Part shown: piece after piece, positions 41,522 through 49,524 of the stretch
Numbering within the stretch: position 1 is the first letter of the stretch
How the letters are laid out: each line of letters opens with the position of its first letter
Source of the DNA: Methanolobus sp. WCC4
GTDB lineage: Archaea; Halobacteriota; Methanosarcinia; Methanosarcinales; Methanosarcinaceae
NCBI RefSeq assembly: GCF_038022665.1
Contig: NZ_CP150629.1
Coordinates: forward strand, 2,214,480 to 2,278,479
DNA length: 64,000 nucleotides
Direction of reading: 5' to 3'
The notes under the pieces: model-generated
Told to the model about the DNA's origin: nothing
What the model saw: the letters and a program-made list of their open reading frames with translations, nothing else
Database searches by the model: none
Made by a program: the position numbers and the translations under genes

Positions 41522-42646
41522 TTAATTCCCCCTGTCAAAATAAGATCTCATTGATTCCCACAGAAGTGCCATCTCTTCCTGAGGTGTATCCAGTGGTATC
41601 TCACATCCAGTGGATAGGATGAATCCCCTTTCAGGAGCAGCATCCATACAACGATTCACTTCGGCAGCTATCCTGTCAAACCTTCCTGTATTGAATGCAT
41701 AGGGATTGATATTTCCCATCAGGCATATACCTGAATCACTGAAGTCTTTGAGATCTCTGAAACAATATCTTTCACTGCAACCAATATGCCTATGATTATG
41801 GACCTGCAGACAGTCGATCCCGTACTTTTGCCCCAGTGATTTCACATCTCCAAAGAAGAAATTCAAAGCATCAGGTTCAAGAGCCAGTTCCAGTTCGTGG
41901 AATGCATGGTTCGCACAGTTATGGGATATTACGTATCCCCCTCTTTCCTGTATGTGTGAATACATCTTCTTAGAATAATCAAAGCCGAATTCCTTTGCCA
42001 TTTCCAGGCTGAAAAGATCCGAAGTGCTCCCTCCGTTCTCAATAAATATACCATCTGCTCCTGCATCAAGCATCATGTCCGCAAAGGTGATGCAACTGTC
42101 AGTAAGAACATCAAGAAGTTCATGGAAATTATCGGGATCTTTCATCATTTCCATGAACATCCTGCTCCCATCCATTAACTGTGAAGCAAGCATGAAAGGA
42201 GTAAGTAGTGCACCGCTAATGAAAACCTCATCTCCAAGCTCTTTTTTTAACAAAGATATGGACTCTGCAATGGTCTTTGTCCTTTCTGAGCGTTCTATGG
42301 TACCCGGATCAATGTTCTCATATTCTTTTGCAGAATTTAGAGGAAAGGTGGCTATTGAAGGATAAGAATGTCTCTTGATGTTTATTTTTGCCCCAAAAGC
42401 CTCCGCTTCCACAAGCAAACATCCCCATGGGGACATTACATTGTCATGGTGATACATTTCCCTTGCTAATATCTGTGCTCTGGCAATGCCTTTTGCAGAA
42501 TAGTAAACATCCTCCATGTTTGTATTCATCTTCTCGAGCACCGCATCACCAGCTCCGAACCACAGATACCCCAGTGGCATCCTGTCCACTTCTTTCATTT
42601 CAAGAGCGTTGATAAAGCGCTCCCTGGAGGTCATCTCATCAACCAT
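41522..42646 (-). CDS. UroD-type methylcobamide:CoM methyltransferase-like protein
   Basis: This 374-residue protein has the uroporphyrinogen decarboxylase fold used by MtaA, MtbA and MtsA to move methyl groups between corrinoid and coenzyme M. The probable zinc ligands are in SHNCANHAF and in the C-terminal STGCEIPLDTP motif. The N-terminus TSRERFINALEMKEVDRMP is typical. It has no corrinoid domain of its own, so it should act on a separate corrinoid protein, perhaps the fused one encoded upstream. The exact methyl acceptor is not proven. It starts 12 bases after the chaperonin gene. Confidence 0.85.
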   Translation of the reverse strand: MVDEMTSRERFINALEMKEVDRMPLGYLWFGAGDAVLEKMNTNMEDVYYSAKGIARAQILAREMYHHDNVMSPWGCLLVEAEAFGAKINIKRHSYPSIATFPLNSAKEYENIDPGTIERSERTKTIAESISLLKKELGDEVFISGALLTPFMLASQLMDGSRMFMEMMKDPDNFHELLDVLTDSCITFADMMLDAGADGIFIENGGSTSDLFSLEMAKEFGFDYSKKMYSHIQERGGYVISHNCANHAFHELELALEPDALNFFFGDVKSLGQKYGIDCLQVHNHRHIGCSERYCFRDLKDFSDSGICLMGNINPYAFNTGRFDRIAAEVNRCMDAAPERGFILSTGCEIPLDTPQEEMALLWESMRSYFDRGN

Positions 42647-42658
42647 TTTAACTCCCCC

Positions 42659-44317
42659 TCAGGACTTTTTCAATACGATCTTGTCAATTCTCAATATATT
42701 GCTTACAGCCTCGGTAGCTGCGATAACAGCCATTTGTTTAATGCTGAAAGAATCATATACAGGAGGGTTGTTAGGAACGACATTTCGGCTTTGATCGATC
42801 CTGCAGTCAATTCCCTTGTTATAGGAATTGAGCATTCTCGTTACCGCATCTACCTCATTGAGACCCACGTTTCGTGCAAGTGTTCTAGGGATCTCTTCGA
42901 GGGCGTTCGCATATTCAATAACTGCGAGTTGCTCTTTCCCTTCGATGGTGGAAGAATACTGCCTGAGCATCTGTGAGAGCACAAATTCAACATCCCCTCC
43001 TCCTCTTACGGCAAGAGGATTCTTCAGTATGAATGCAGCATTATTGACTGCATCATCCACTGCCTCCTCGATCTTTTCAAGACCATACCTGAAAGGCTCC
43101 CATATCATGATAGTGGATATCAGCTGATCACTGACAGAGAGGAAAAGGAAATGCTCATCGTTTCTTTTTACGACCTCTGCCTCATCGGCAAAGCCCAGAT
43201 GATCAAGCATTATATCGTCCCTGATGGAAAGAATGCTTGCACCTGTTGCCTTTGAGACCATCTCCATATCCCTCAGTTTTAGTTTCTGGAAAAGCAGTAC
43301 ACCATGTTTTGCAAGTGAGCCTTCCACAGATTCGTCCACCTCTCCTTCACAAAATACAAGCTTAGCCCCGGAATCAATTATCTTCTGTGACATGACTTTC
43401 AGATTTCTTTCCTGTCCCTGAAAGATAAGCCTTGGATCGGCGAGATCGTCTATCCGTAGATTGCGCTGTGAATTTATGATCTTGCTTTCAAATTTCACAT
43501 TGCCGTTGATCATAAGTACGCTTGTATTTTCCAGATGCCAAGGCATGTCTGATCTTGCAGGTCTTTCATCAAGGACCATTCCGGAAATAGATTCTATAGA
43601 GGGAGAACCTACCTTTTTTATGACTTTGACATAGTCGTTGAGATCTATGTGAGCATCACCATGGATATCCCGGATCTTAGAAAGTGTCTCAAGAACGATA
43701 TCTGCTATTATCCTTGCCTGATGTGGCTCAATACCTTTACCCAGAGAGGCATTCTCTATTACAGAATGCAGGTCATTTTCAGAACTTATCCGAATGCTCT
43801 CATAGTTCAGGATATCGTAAGCCTTGTTCAGAGCAAGCTGGTATCCTTTTATGATGGTTGTAGGATGCAGGCCGATATCCATGAGCTTAGCAGCATTCTC
43901 GATAAGAGAAGCAGCTATTATCACTGCGGTCTTTGTACCGTCACCACACACCCTGTCCATGGACATGGCAAGCTTTTTGAGAGAAGTGATCACCGGATGC
44001 AGCACATCTATCTGTTCAATTATCGTCTTCCCGTCACTTGTAAGATAAACGTCGTCTGTGGGACTGATTATTATCTTGCTGGATCCCCGTGGTCCAAAAG
44101 ATGAAACAAGGAGGTCCTTGATATCCCTGGAAGCCTGTAGCATCTCATGGACGAGACCATCTTCTTCAACATCCTCCCTGACCCCGATACGACCACGCAC
44201 ACTCTGACGCAGGGCATCCATATCATCCAGTGCGTTCATAGTGTTCATGTTCCCTGCGTTTATAGTGCTCATATTTCCCGCATTCATATAACCCATATTT
44301 TCCAGTGAAGTGCTCAT
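42659..44317 (-). CDS. Divergent group II chaperonin (thermosome-like)
   Basis: This 552-residue thermosome/CCT-family protein is strongly divergent. Recognisable motifs are FGPRGSSKII (for GPKGMDKML), LTSDGKTII, CGDGTKTAV (ATPase), the apical-lid region KFESKI...DLADPRLIFQGQERNLKVM, EEAVDDA (in place of ERALEDA), RGGGDVEF and the end SATEA-like ATEAVSNILRIDKIVL. The RGGTEHVIDE block is replaced by WEPFRYGLEK. An unusual N-terminal run of repeated NAGNM units (residues 13-28) precedes the domain. It overlaps the HyuA-like gene by four bases. It is clearly not the housekeeping thermosome, and its place among methyltransferase genes suggests it helps fold or assemble these proteins. Confidence 0.85.
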   Translation of the reverse strand: MSTSLENMGYMNAGNMSTINAGNMNTMNALDDMDALRQSVRGRIGVREDVEEDGLVHEMLQASRDIKDLLVSSFGPRGSSKIIISPTDDVYLTSDGKTIIEQIDVLHPVITSLKKLAMSMDRVCGDGTKTAVIIAASLIENAAKLMDIGLHPTTIIKGYQLALNKAYDILNYESIRISSENDLHSVIENASLGKGIEPHQARIIADIVLETLSKIRDIHGDAHIDLNDYVKVIKKVGSPSIESISGMVLDERPARSDMPWHLENTSVLMINGNVKFESKIINSQRNLRIDDLADPRLIFQGQERNLKVMSQKIIDSGAKLVFCEGEVDESVEGSLAKHGVLLFQKLKLRDMEMVSKATGASILSIRDDIMLDHLGFADEAEVVKRNDEHFLFLSVSDQLISTIMIWEPFRYGLEKIEEAVDDAVNNAAFILKNPLAVRGGGDVEFVLSQMLRQYSSTIEGKEQLAVIEYANALEEIPRTLARNVGLNEVDAVTRMLNSYNKGIDCRIDQSRNVVPNNPPVYDSFSIKQMAVIAATEAVSNILRIDKIVLKKS

Positions 44318-46248
44318 ATTACCCTCCTGGGGGAACCAACAGCGACCCCTACTATCTTTGTCTCAAGGGGTATCGTTCCAATACTCCCTACATTATTGCA
44401 TTCAAGATCGAACCTTACATTGTCCATACTCAGACCGTAACCTGACATATACTCTGAAACTGTGTTATTGACAAGGGAATTTGCCGTGTCAAGAGCCTCC
44501 TGATAATCATCGAACATCTGTCTTCCTTTTTCAGAGAAGACCAGATACTGTGAGCTGCCAGGGCTGGCAGGTCTTATCAGTATTTCTTCCCTGTACACCA
44601 CATTACCCACAAGGGCACCTACAGCGTTACCAACTTCATGGTACTGCGGAAGCCTTATGTCCGCATCGATGAGATATTTCATATCTTTCAGATATGGGGC
44701 TACAGGAGCGCCCACCATTACAACGGGCGTCTTTATCGTGAATTTCATTAGTTCTGTGCCGTCCAGTATTTTCGCCAGATCGGTTTTCTTCACTTTATCT
44801 GCACAGTGTGAAATGAGATTGAGTACGATCTCCCTTGCCACATCTTCCTTGAGTGTGGTGCAAAGATCAAAGGGTCCCATAGAAGTATATTCTGAAAGAA
44901 GAGCTGCTCCAAGCATCGATGCACTGGAATCCCATCTTGTATAGTCACCTATCACATGCAGGACATCGGTCGGGGTGAAGCCTACCTGTCTCACATATCT
45001 CTTCTGTATGAGGTCTCTCAGGATACCTTCGAACATCAGAGCATGTTTATTTGTCTTTGCGGCAATATCCGCTATAGAAGATGGTTCGTCTGTGATCGCA
45101 TCGAATATTTCCATCTCTTCTACCTCCAGTTCAGAGGCATGCAGTGAATGGGACTTTGTTCCATTGGACATGAAGAATGTTGTTGGCTGGATGATGTCAC
45201 TCATTATTCGCTTTGAGATCCTTTCAGCATTCTGCAATTTGCTTATTATGGAAGGGAATTCGGCAGCGCAAAGACATAGTGGTATCACCCTGTTAGGTCC
45301 CATACGCGCTTTTTCCTTCATCCATACATGACTGTCCCCTCCAATGGCAGAAGTGTTCATCTTGATAGCCTTGACCATTGTATGCCAGTCACCTACCACA
45401 GCACCTGAACTGCTGATAGCAGGCAGCCCGTCGAGGATCATAGAGATATCCGTACTCGTACCTCCCACATCCACGGTCAGGCATTCCTTAAGTCCTGTCA
45501 GATGTGCAGCTCCCAGCAGACTTGCGGCGGGTCCGGAAAAAATGGATTCCACTGGTTTTTTGAGTGCCTCTTCTATCCTGACAAGCGATCCATCACATCT
45601 CATCATCATCAGGACCGAATTGATGTTCTTATCCTGCATCACAGACCTCACAGACCTTATGAACTGGTCTATTACCGGGATCAACTGGGCATTAAGAAGT
45701 GCGGTCAAAGCCCTTTCGTAAGCTCCGAGCTCCATGGAAAGCTCATGTCCGCAAACAACGGGATGATCTGTCAGGTCCTGTATTATCTCCTTGATAATGA
45801 GTTCGTGCTCCGGGTTGCGTACTCCAAAATATGATGATATAGCAAATGAGGAGACCTTATGCTGGTTCATTGTAACAAATTCTTTTACCTTCTTCAGGTC
45901 ACCCAGAGGTTCCACTTCATTTCCATCGGCATCATGCCCGCCTTCTATGGAAAGAATATGATCAGTGGGAATCTTTCGGGATATATTGTAACCGACGAGT
46001 ATGAGACCTGCAGGATATCCCTTACCCTCCAGCGTGGTGTTAGTAGCAAGTGTGGTGGATACTGAAGTGAATCTTACATTAGCAAGATGTTCGGCCTTAA
46101 GGCCGTCAATTGAACTGACAATGCCCCTTATCAGATCAGGATATGTCGTAAGCGATTTGTTTGAATCTATAATAGATCCATCTTCAAGATCCATGATCAC
46201 GGCATCAGTATATGTGCCGCCTGTATCTATTCCTAGCCCGAGATTCAT
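44314..46248 (-). CDS. Hydantoinase A-like (HyuA) ASKHA-fold ATPase
   Basis: This 644-residue protein belongs to the hydantoinase/oxoprolinase family, whose members couple ATP hydrolysis to opening of cyclic amides such as N-methylhydantoin. The phosphate-binding motifs GLGIDTGGTYTDAVIMD (residues 4-20) and LTVDVGGTSTDIS are intact. A winged-helix-like stretch (SSIADIAAKTNKHALMFEGILRDL) and the VVMVGAPVAPYL adenosine-region motif follow. No HyuB subunit gene is nearby, so a role as true hydantoinase is uncertain. Like RamA it is an ASKHA protein and might act on the corrinoid protein. GGTGAT before the ATG at 46248 sets the start. Confidence 0.85.
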   Translation of the reverse strand: MNLGLGIDTGGTYTDAVIMDLEDGSIIDSNKSLTTYPDLIRGIVSSIDGLKAEHLANVRFTSVSTTLATNTTLEGKGYPAGLILVGYNISRKIPTDHILSIEGGHDADGNEVEPLGDLKKVKEFVTMNQHKVSSFAISSYFGVRNPEHELIIKEIIQDLTDHPVVCGHELSMELGAYERALTALLNAQLIPVIDQFIRSVRSVMQDKNINSVLMMMRCDGSLVRIEEALKKPVESIFSGPAASLLGAAHLTGLKECLTVDVGGTSTDISMILDGLPAISSSGAVVGDWHTMVKAIKMNTSAIGGDSHVWMKEKARMGPNRVIPLCLCAAEFPSIISKLQNAERISKRIMSDIIQPTTFFMSNGTKSHSLHASELEVEEMEIFDAITDEPSSIADIAAKTNKHALMFEGILRDLIQKRYVRQVGFTPTDVLHVIGDYTRWDSSASMLGAALLSEYTSMGPFDLCTTLKEDVAREIVLNLISHCADKVKKTDLAKILDGTELMKFTIKTPVVMVGAPVAPYLKDMKYLIDADIRLPQYHEVGNAVGALVGNVVYREEILIRPASPGSSQYLVFSEKGRQMFDDYQEALDTANSLVNNTVSEYMSGYGLSMDNVRFDLECNNVGSIGTIPLETKIVGVAVGSPRRVI

Positions 46249-46294
46249 TATTATCACCTTTCATATGGAGCGTTTTTATTTGGAGGTGGGTGGT

Positions 46295-46318
46295 ACCCCC
46301 TTTTGTGGAGATGGGGGT
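46295..46318 (-). other. Hairpin upstream of the HyuA-like gene
   Basis: On the minus strand ACCCCC pairs with GGGGGT around a 12-base loop. It lies 47 bases before the HyuA ATG, in the 159 bases separating that gene from the fused methyltransferase. It could be a leader structure or part of an RNA-processing site. Confidence 0.45.
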
Positions 46319-46348
46319 TAGCACCTCGATGGATGTAGACCTCATAGA

Positions 46349-46391
46349 GTGATCTTTAGATCACATATGAGAATAAAAAAAGGAAAAGCAG
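46349..46391 (-). terminator. T-rich terminator after the fused methyltransferase gene
   Basis: On the minus strand the stop is followed by CCCCCTGCTTTTCCTTTTTTTATTCTC (46366-46396), a poly-T run as used for archaeal termination. A hairpin GTGATCT-AGATCAC at 46349-46364 lies just beyond. Termination here may be partial, leaving the downstream genes at lower expression. Confidence 0.55.
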
Positions 46392-46407
46392 GGGGAAGTT
46401 GTCCTGC

Positions 46408-48312
46408 TTATCCGAAATGCTGTTTCTGAAGATCCGGACCCAGTTCCTTAACTACGTCCACCATTGCCTTCACAGTGCTGAGAGGTCCTCCTGGTGGGAT
46501 CTCACAACCAGATGCCATGACAAACTTGGACTGCAGGCTGTTCTCCTTGAGTGTCGGAAGAACATCTCTAAGCAGCTGTTCAGTGTCTGTCCTGATCTTC
46601 TGCACACCTTCTGCAGAGCCATCCATGAAATCAACAGGGTTGATCTCACCCATGAGGCAGCATTCATGACCATACTTTGGAATAAGGTCTGCCATTCCCT
46701 GAGAGCCCTTGCTCCTGAGTTTTGGATAGTATGCGTAGCTGTACAGCTTTGTTCCGAACTTTGTGATCTGTGTATCAAAGTGTACTGCATCTGCACAGTT
46801 GTGAATGATGTATGGCTGGTCGTACTGCTTGAAGATCGGCAGGTGCTGGTCGTATACGAACTTACCGTCAAATTTCCAGTAGTCATCTTCGTCCATGATC
46901 ACATTGTTGGACCAGAGGTTGTCGATACAAAGTGCATTACAGGCACCCTCTTCAAAGAAGAGCTCAGATACCTGACAGATGTAGTCAGTACATTTCTGGA
47001 CCGCTTCAAGCACAACATCAGGATGTGTCTTCATGTCCATCAGGACACGGTCTGCACCCATAAGCTGTGTAAGGGTAAGAAGTGGTCCTTCATGGAATCC
47101 GACAAATGGTGTATCCAGTTCCTTGTTAAGTTTCTCAGTAGCGGCCTTGGAAGCCATTATAAGCTCATAGGCGCGGGTTCCTTCCTTGACCTCAGGGACC
47201 TCGATCTGTTCATATGCCTCAAGGTGTCCTTCTGATGATGGTGTGTCATCTTCAGGGTACTTGATCTTACATCCGAAGTCAGATGATGTTGCTGAAAGGT
47301 CTATGAGACCGACGAACATGTCCGTATCCAGATACTTCGATCCAAGGTAAGCACTCTCGACGAACGCATTGATGTCAGTAGCATACTGTTTGTAGTTAAC
47401 ATCAGCGAATTTCCTCAATACACCACATGCCAGAGGATATACAGGCAATCTGTCAACCTTTTTGTCACCCATTGCTGCCAGTGTCCTGTCCATATGGGTC
47501 ATTTCTTCTTTTGTCTTGACAGCTACACTCTCAAAGTCCGCAATGATCTGTTTTGCAGTTTCCAGACCGATGTCTGTCTTTCCTTTAACTGTCTTCTTGG
47601 ACAGGATCTCTCTATACTTGACCTTAGCAAGTGAGATCTTCTCCTCGCTCCATCTCTGCTCAGCAGGAGCGAGGTTGCTTACAGCTTCCTTTGCCCATTC
47701 TGTAGCCGCCATGGAATCAGGGTGTGTGGAGTCTGCAGTGATCTGTTCTGCAAATTCAGGGGAAACAGGTGCTCCTCCTACCATTACAATGAGAGAATCC
47801 CTGAGACCTTCCTCCTGCAGTATCTCGATCACTTTTTCCATGTTTGTCATGGTAGTGGTCATCAAGGCACTCATAGAGATTATGTCTGCTTTCTTCTCCT
47901 TTGCTACATCTACGAATTTCTGGACCGGCACATCGTGACCCAGATCGACCATGTCGAAGCCTGCTGCGGACATCATTGTCTTGACAAGGTTCTTTCCTAT
48001 GTCGTGTACATCTCCCTCGATGGTTCCTATAACACCTATAGAACGCTGTTCTCCTCCACCTACTTTCATATGTGGGGTCAGGATGTCCATACCTGCATAC
48101 ATGGCACCAGATGCGATGAGCAGATGTGGTACAAAGGCTTCTCCCTTTTCGTAATTGTCACTTACAATGGTCATTCCCTTTGCAAGTCCATCCACAATTG
48201 CCTCGTAAGGATCAACACCTTCATCTAAGGCTTGTTGTGCAAGTTCTTCTGCCAGGTCGTCGTCGCCTTCGACCACAGCTTCCGCTAATTGGTTTAAAAT
48301 TGCTGTACTCAT
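46408..48312 (-). CDS. Fused corrinoid protein-methyltransferase (MtsD/F/H-like)
   Basis: This 634-residue protein joins a corrinoid-binding half to a UroD-type methyltransferase half. Residues 1-85 are the helical cap, and 90-215 the B12 domain with motif GDVHDIG at 100-106 and axial ligand His103. Residues 270-634 are the methyltransferase domain with the zinc ligands in IIHNCADAVHF and SGCEIPPGGP. This fusion is known from methylsulfide methyltransferases (MtsD, MtsF and MtsH) of Methanosarcina. It should demethylate a small methylated compound, probably a methylated sulfur compound, and pass the methyl to coenzyme M. GGAGGT precedes the ATG. The substrate is not proven. Confidence 0.92.
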   Translation of the reverse strand: MSTAILNQLAEAVVEGDDDLAEELAQQALDEGVDPYEAIVDGLAKGMTIVSDNYEKGEAFVPHLLIASGAMYAGMDILTPHMKVGGGEQRSIGVIGTIEGDVHDIGKNLVKTMMSAAGFDMVDLGHDVPVQKFVDVAKEKKADIISMSALMTTTMTNMEKVIEILQEEGLRDSLIVMVGGAPVSPEFAEQITADSTHPDSMAATEWAKEAVSNLAPAEQRWSEEKISLAKVKYREILSKKTVKGKTDIGLETAKQIIADFESVAVKTKEEMTHMDRTLAAMGDKKVDRLPVYPLACGVLRKFADVNYKQYATDINAFVESAYLGSKYLDTDMFVGLIDLSATSSDFGCKIKYPEDDTPSSEGHLEAYEQIEVPEVKEGTRAYELIMASKAATEKLNKELDTPFVGFHEGPLLTLTQLMGADRVLMDMKTHPDVVLEAVQKCTDYICQVSELFFEEGACNALCIDNLWSNNVIMDEDDYWKFDGKFVYDQHLPIFKQYDQPYIIHNCADAVHFDTQITKFGTKLYSYAYYPKLRSKGSQGMADLIPKYGHECCLMGEINPVDFMDGSAEGVQKIRTDTEQLLRDVLPTLKENSLQSKFVMASGCEIPPGGPLSTVKAMVDVVKELGPDLQKQHFG

Positions 48313-48738
48313 AGTTTACCTCCAAGGTTTAGGTTTTTTGAACAGTGAGTCTCCAATCTTCACTGTTAACAAATAACACTATTTCACTTTTCGTATATAT
48401 CATAACCTCTGGTTATTTATTAACAGCATTAATATTATGAATTGCACCGCTGTTTGAAAGGAACCGTGATCCAATGAATGAACACAATCGAATTAACGCC
48501 GTTAATCGATGGAAAGAACTCAAATGAGATCAATGGCATTGATCTGATCAATGGCTCTTATCTTATGAATACAAGAACAGAACACATTCAGACAGGGTAT
48601 TCCGGATCAAAACAATTAAGATCAAAACCAATATGATTGAAAAACACAAGCAAATTATAAGCAAACTATCAGTGAAAATTTAAGCAACAAATACAGAATT
48701 ATAGCAGGGACCAATATGCTATATATGATATTCTGACC
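48313..48738. promoter_or_regulatory. Promoter and palindrome-rich region of the fused methyltransferase gene
   Basis: This 426-base region lies between the HTH regulator and the methyltransferase genes. On the minus strand a TATA box lies at about 48391-48400. It is flanked by the near-perfect inverted pair GTTAACAAATAAC (48365-48377) and GTTATTTATTAAC (48412-48424). A hairpin AACAGTGA/TCACTGTT (48341-48348 and 48360-48367) lies in the leader. Upstream lie two palindromes, ATTAACGCCGTTAAT (48492-48506) and GATCAATGGCATTGATC (48528-48544), with GATCAATGGC repeated at 48546-48555. They are good candidates for operator sites of the neighbouring regulator. Confidence 0.65.
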
Positions 48739-49524
48739 TCAGATACCAGGCACTTCTTCAGATATTTTTCTGAAGAACTTGTACATATCCTCTCCCCACA
48801 TCAATGCATTTGTTTCAAAACTCAGCATAGCATGATTGTGGAACATGCCTGTTTTGTAGAACAGGGTCAGTGAAAGGAATTTGTCTGTCACTACGCTGGA
48901 AGCAAAATCTATATCGCCTTTATAGACAAAAAGTTCGGTATTATTCATTCCGAGATAATCCTGCAGTTGCTCAAAATACTCCGTTTCAAATCTTTCAAAA
49001 ACAGGCTCCGTTATTATTAATGAGATCCGGACACCTTTCCTGGCAAGCTCGATGTACTTGTAGGGATAAGCCGGGCTGAATGAAGAAGAGATCTCCATGA
49101 TGTATTTTGACTGTATGAGATTGTCAGTGAACTTTTTCGGTAGTTCATACATACGATTAAGTTCCGGCTCAACGATCTCACATGAGCCCAGTTCTTCAAT
49201 TCTCTCAAGAAGATGTGCCGGGATACCTTGTACTTTATGGTTCTCCCAGTATTGTTTATTGTCTTCAAAGACCATTAAGGTGTTTAAAAGAGGGATCATT
49301 TTCTTTACAATCACCTCTCCAAAACCGGAGAGTTTGTAATAATCATTCTCATAAAGTATTATGCCCTGGTCGATGAGGATCTTGATCTGTGTCATCATGG
49401 CACTGGAAGTAACATTGAGTGTGGTCTTGATCTCATCGATGTTCATAGGCCGTTCTATTAGCAGGATGAGGAGGTCTTTTCTTTTGTCGGATAGAAAAAG
49501 AGTGCCTAAAAGAGCCAGTTTCAT
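48739..49524 (-). CDS. Msr-family HTH transcriptional regulator
   Basis: This 261-residue regulator has an N-terminal winged helix (about residues 9-75: DKRKDLLILLIERPMNIDEIKTTLNVTSSAMMTQIKILIDQGII) and a C-terminal sensor domain of the DUF1724 type (about 95-250, ending SFETNALMWGEDMYKFFRKI). Regulators of this type (Msr) activate specific methyltransferase genes in Methanosarcina. The start overlaps the stop of the sensor kinase gene by four bases, so sensor and regulator are coexpressed. The most likely target is the fused methyltransferase gene that follows. The signal is unknown. Confidence 0.9.
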   Translation of the reverse strand: MKLALLGTLFLSDKRKDLLILLIERPMNIDEIKTTLNVTSSAMMTQIKILIDQGIILYENDYYKLSGFGEVIVKKMIPLLNTLMVFEDNKQYWENHKVQGIPAHLLERIEELGSCEIVEPELNRMYELPKKFTDNLIQSKYIMEISSSFSPAYPYKYIELARKGVRISLIITEPVFERFETEYFEQLQDYLGMNNTELFVYKGDIDFASSVVTDKFLSLTLFYKTGMFHNHAMLSFETNALMWGEDMYKFFRKISEEVPGI

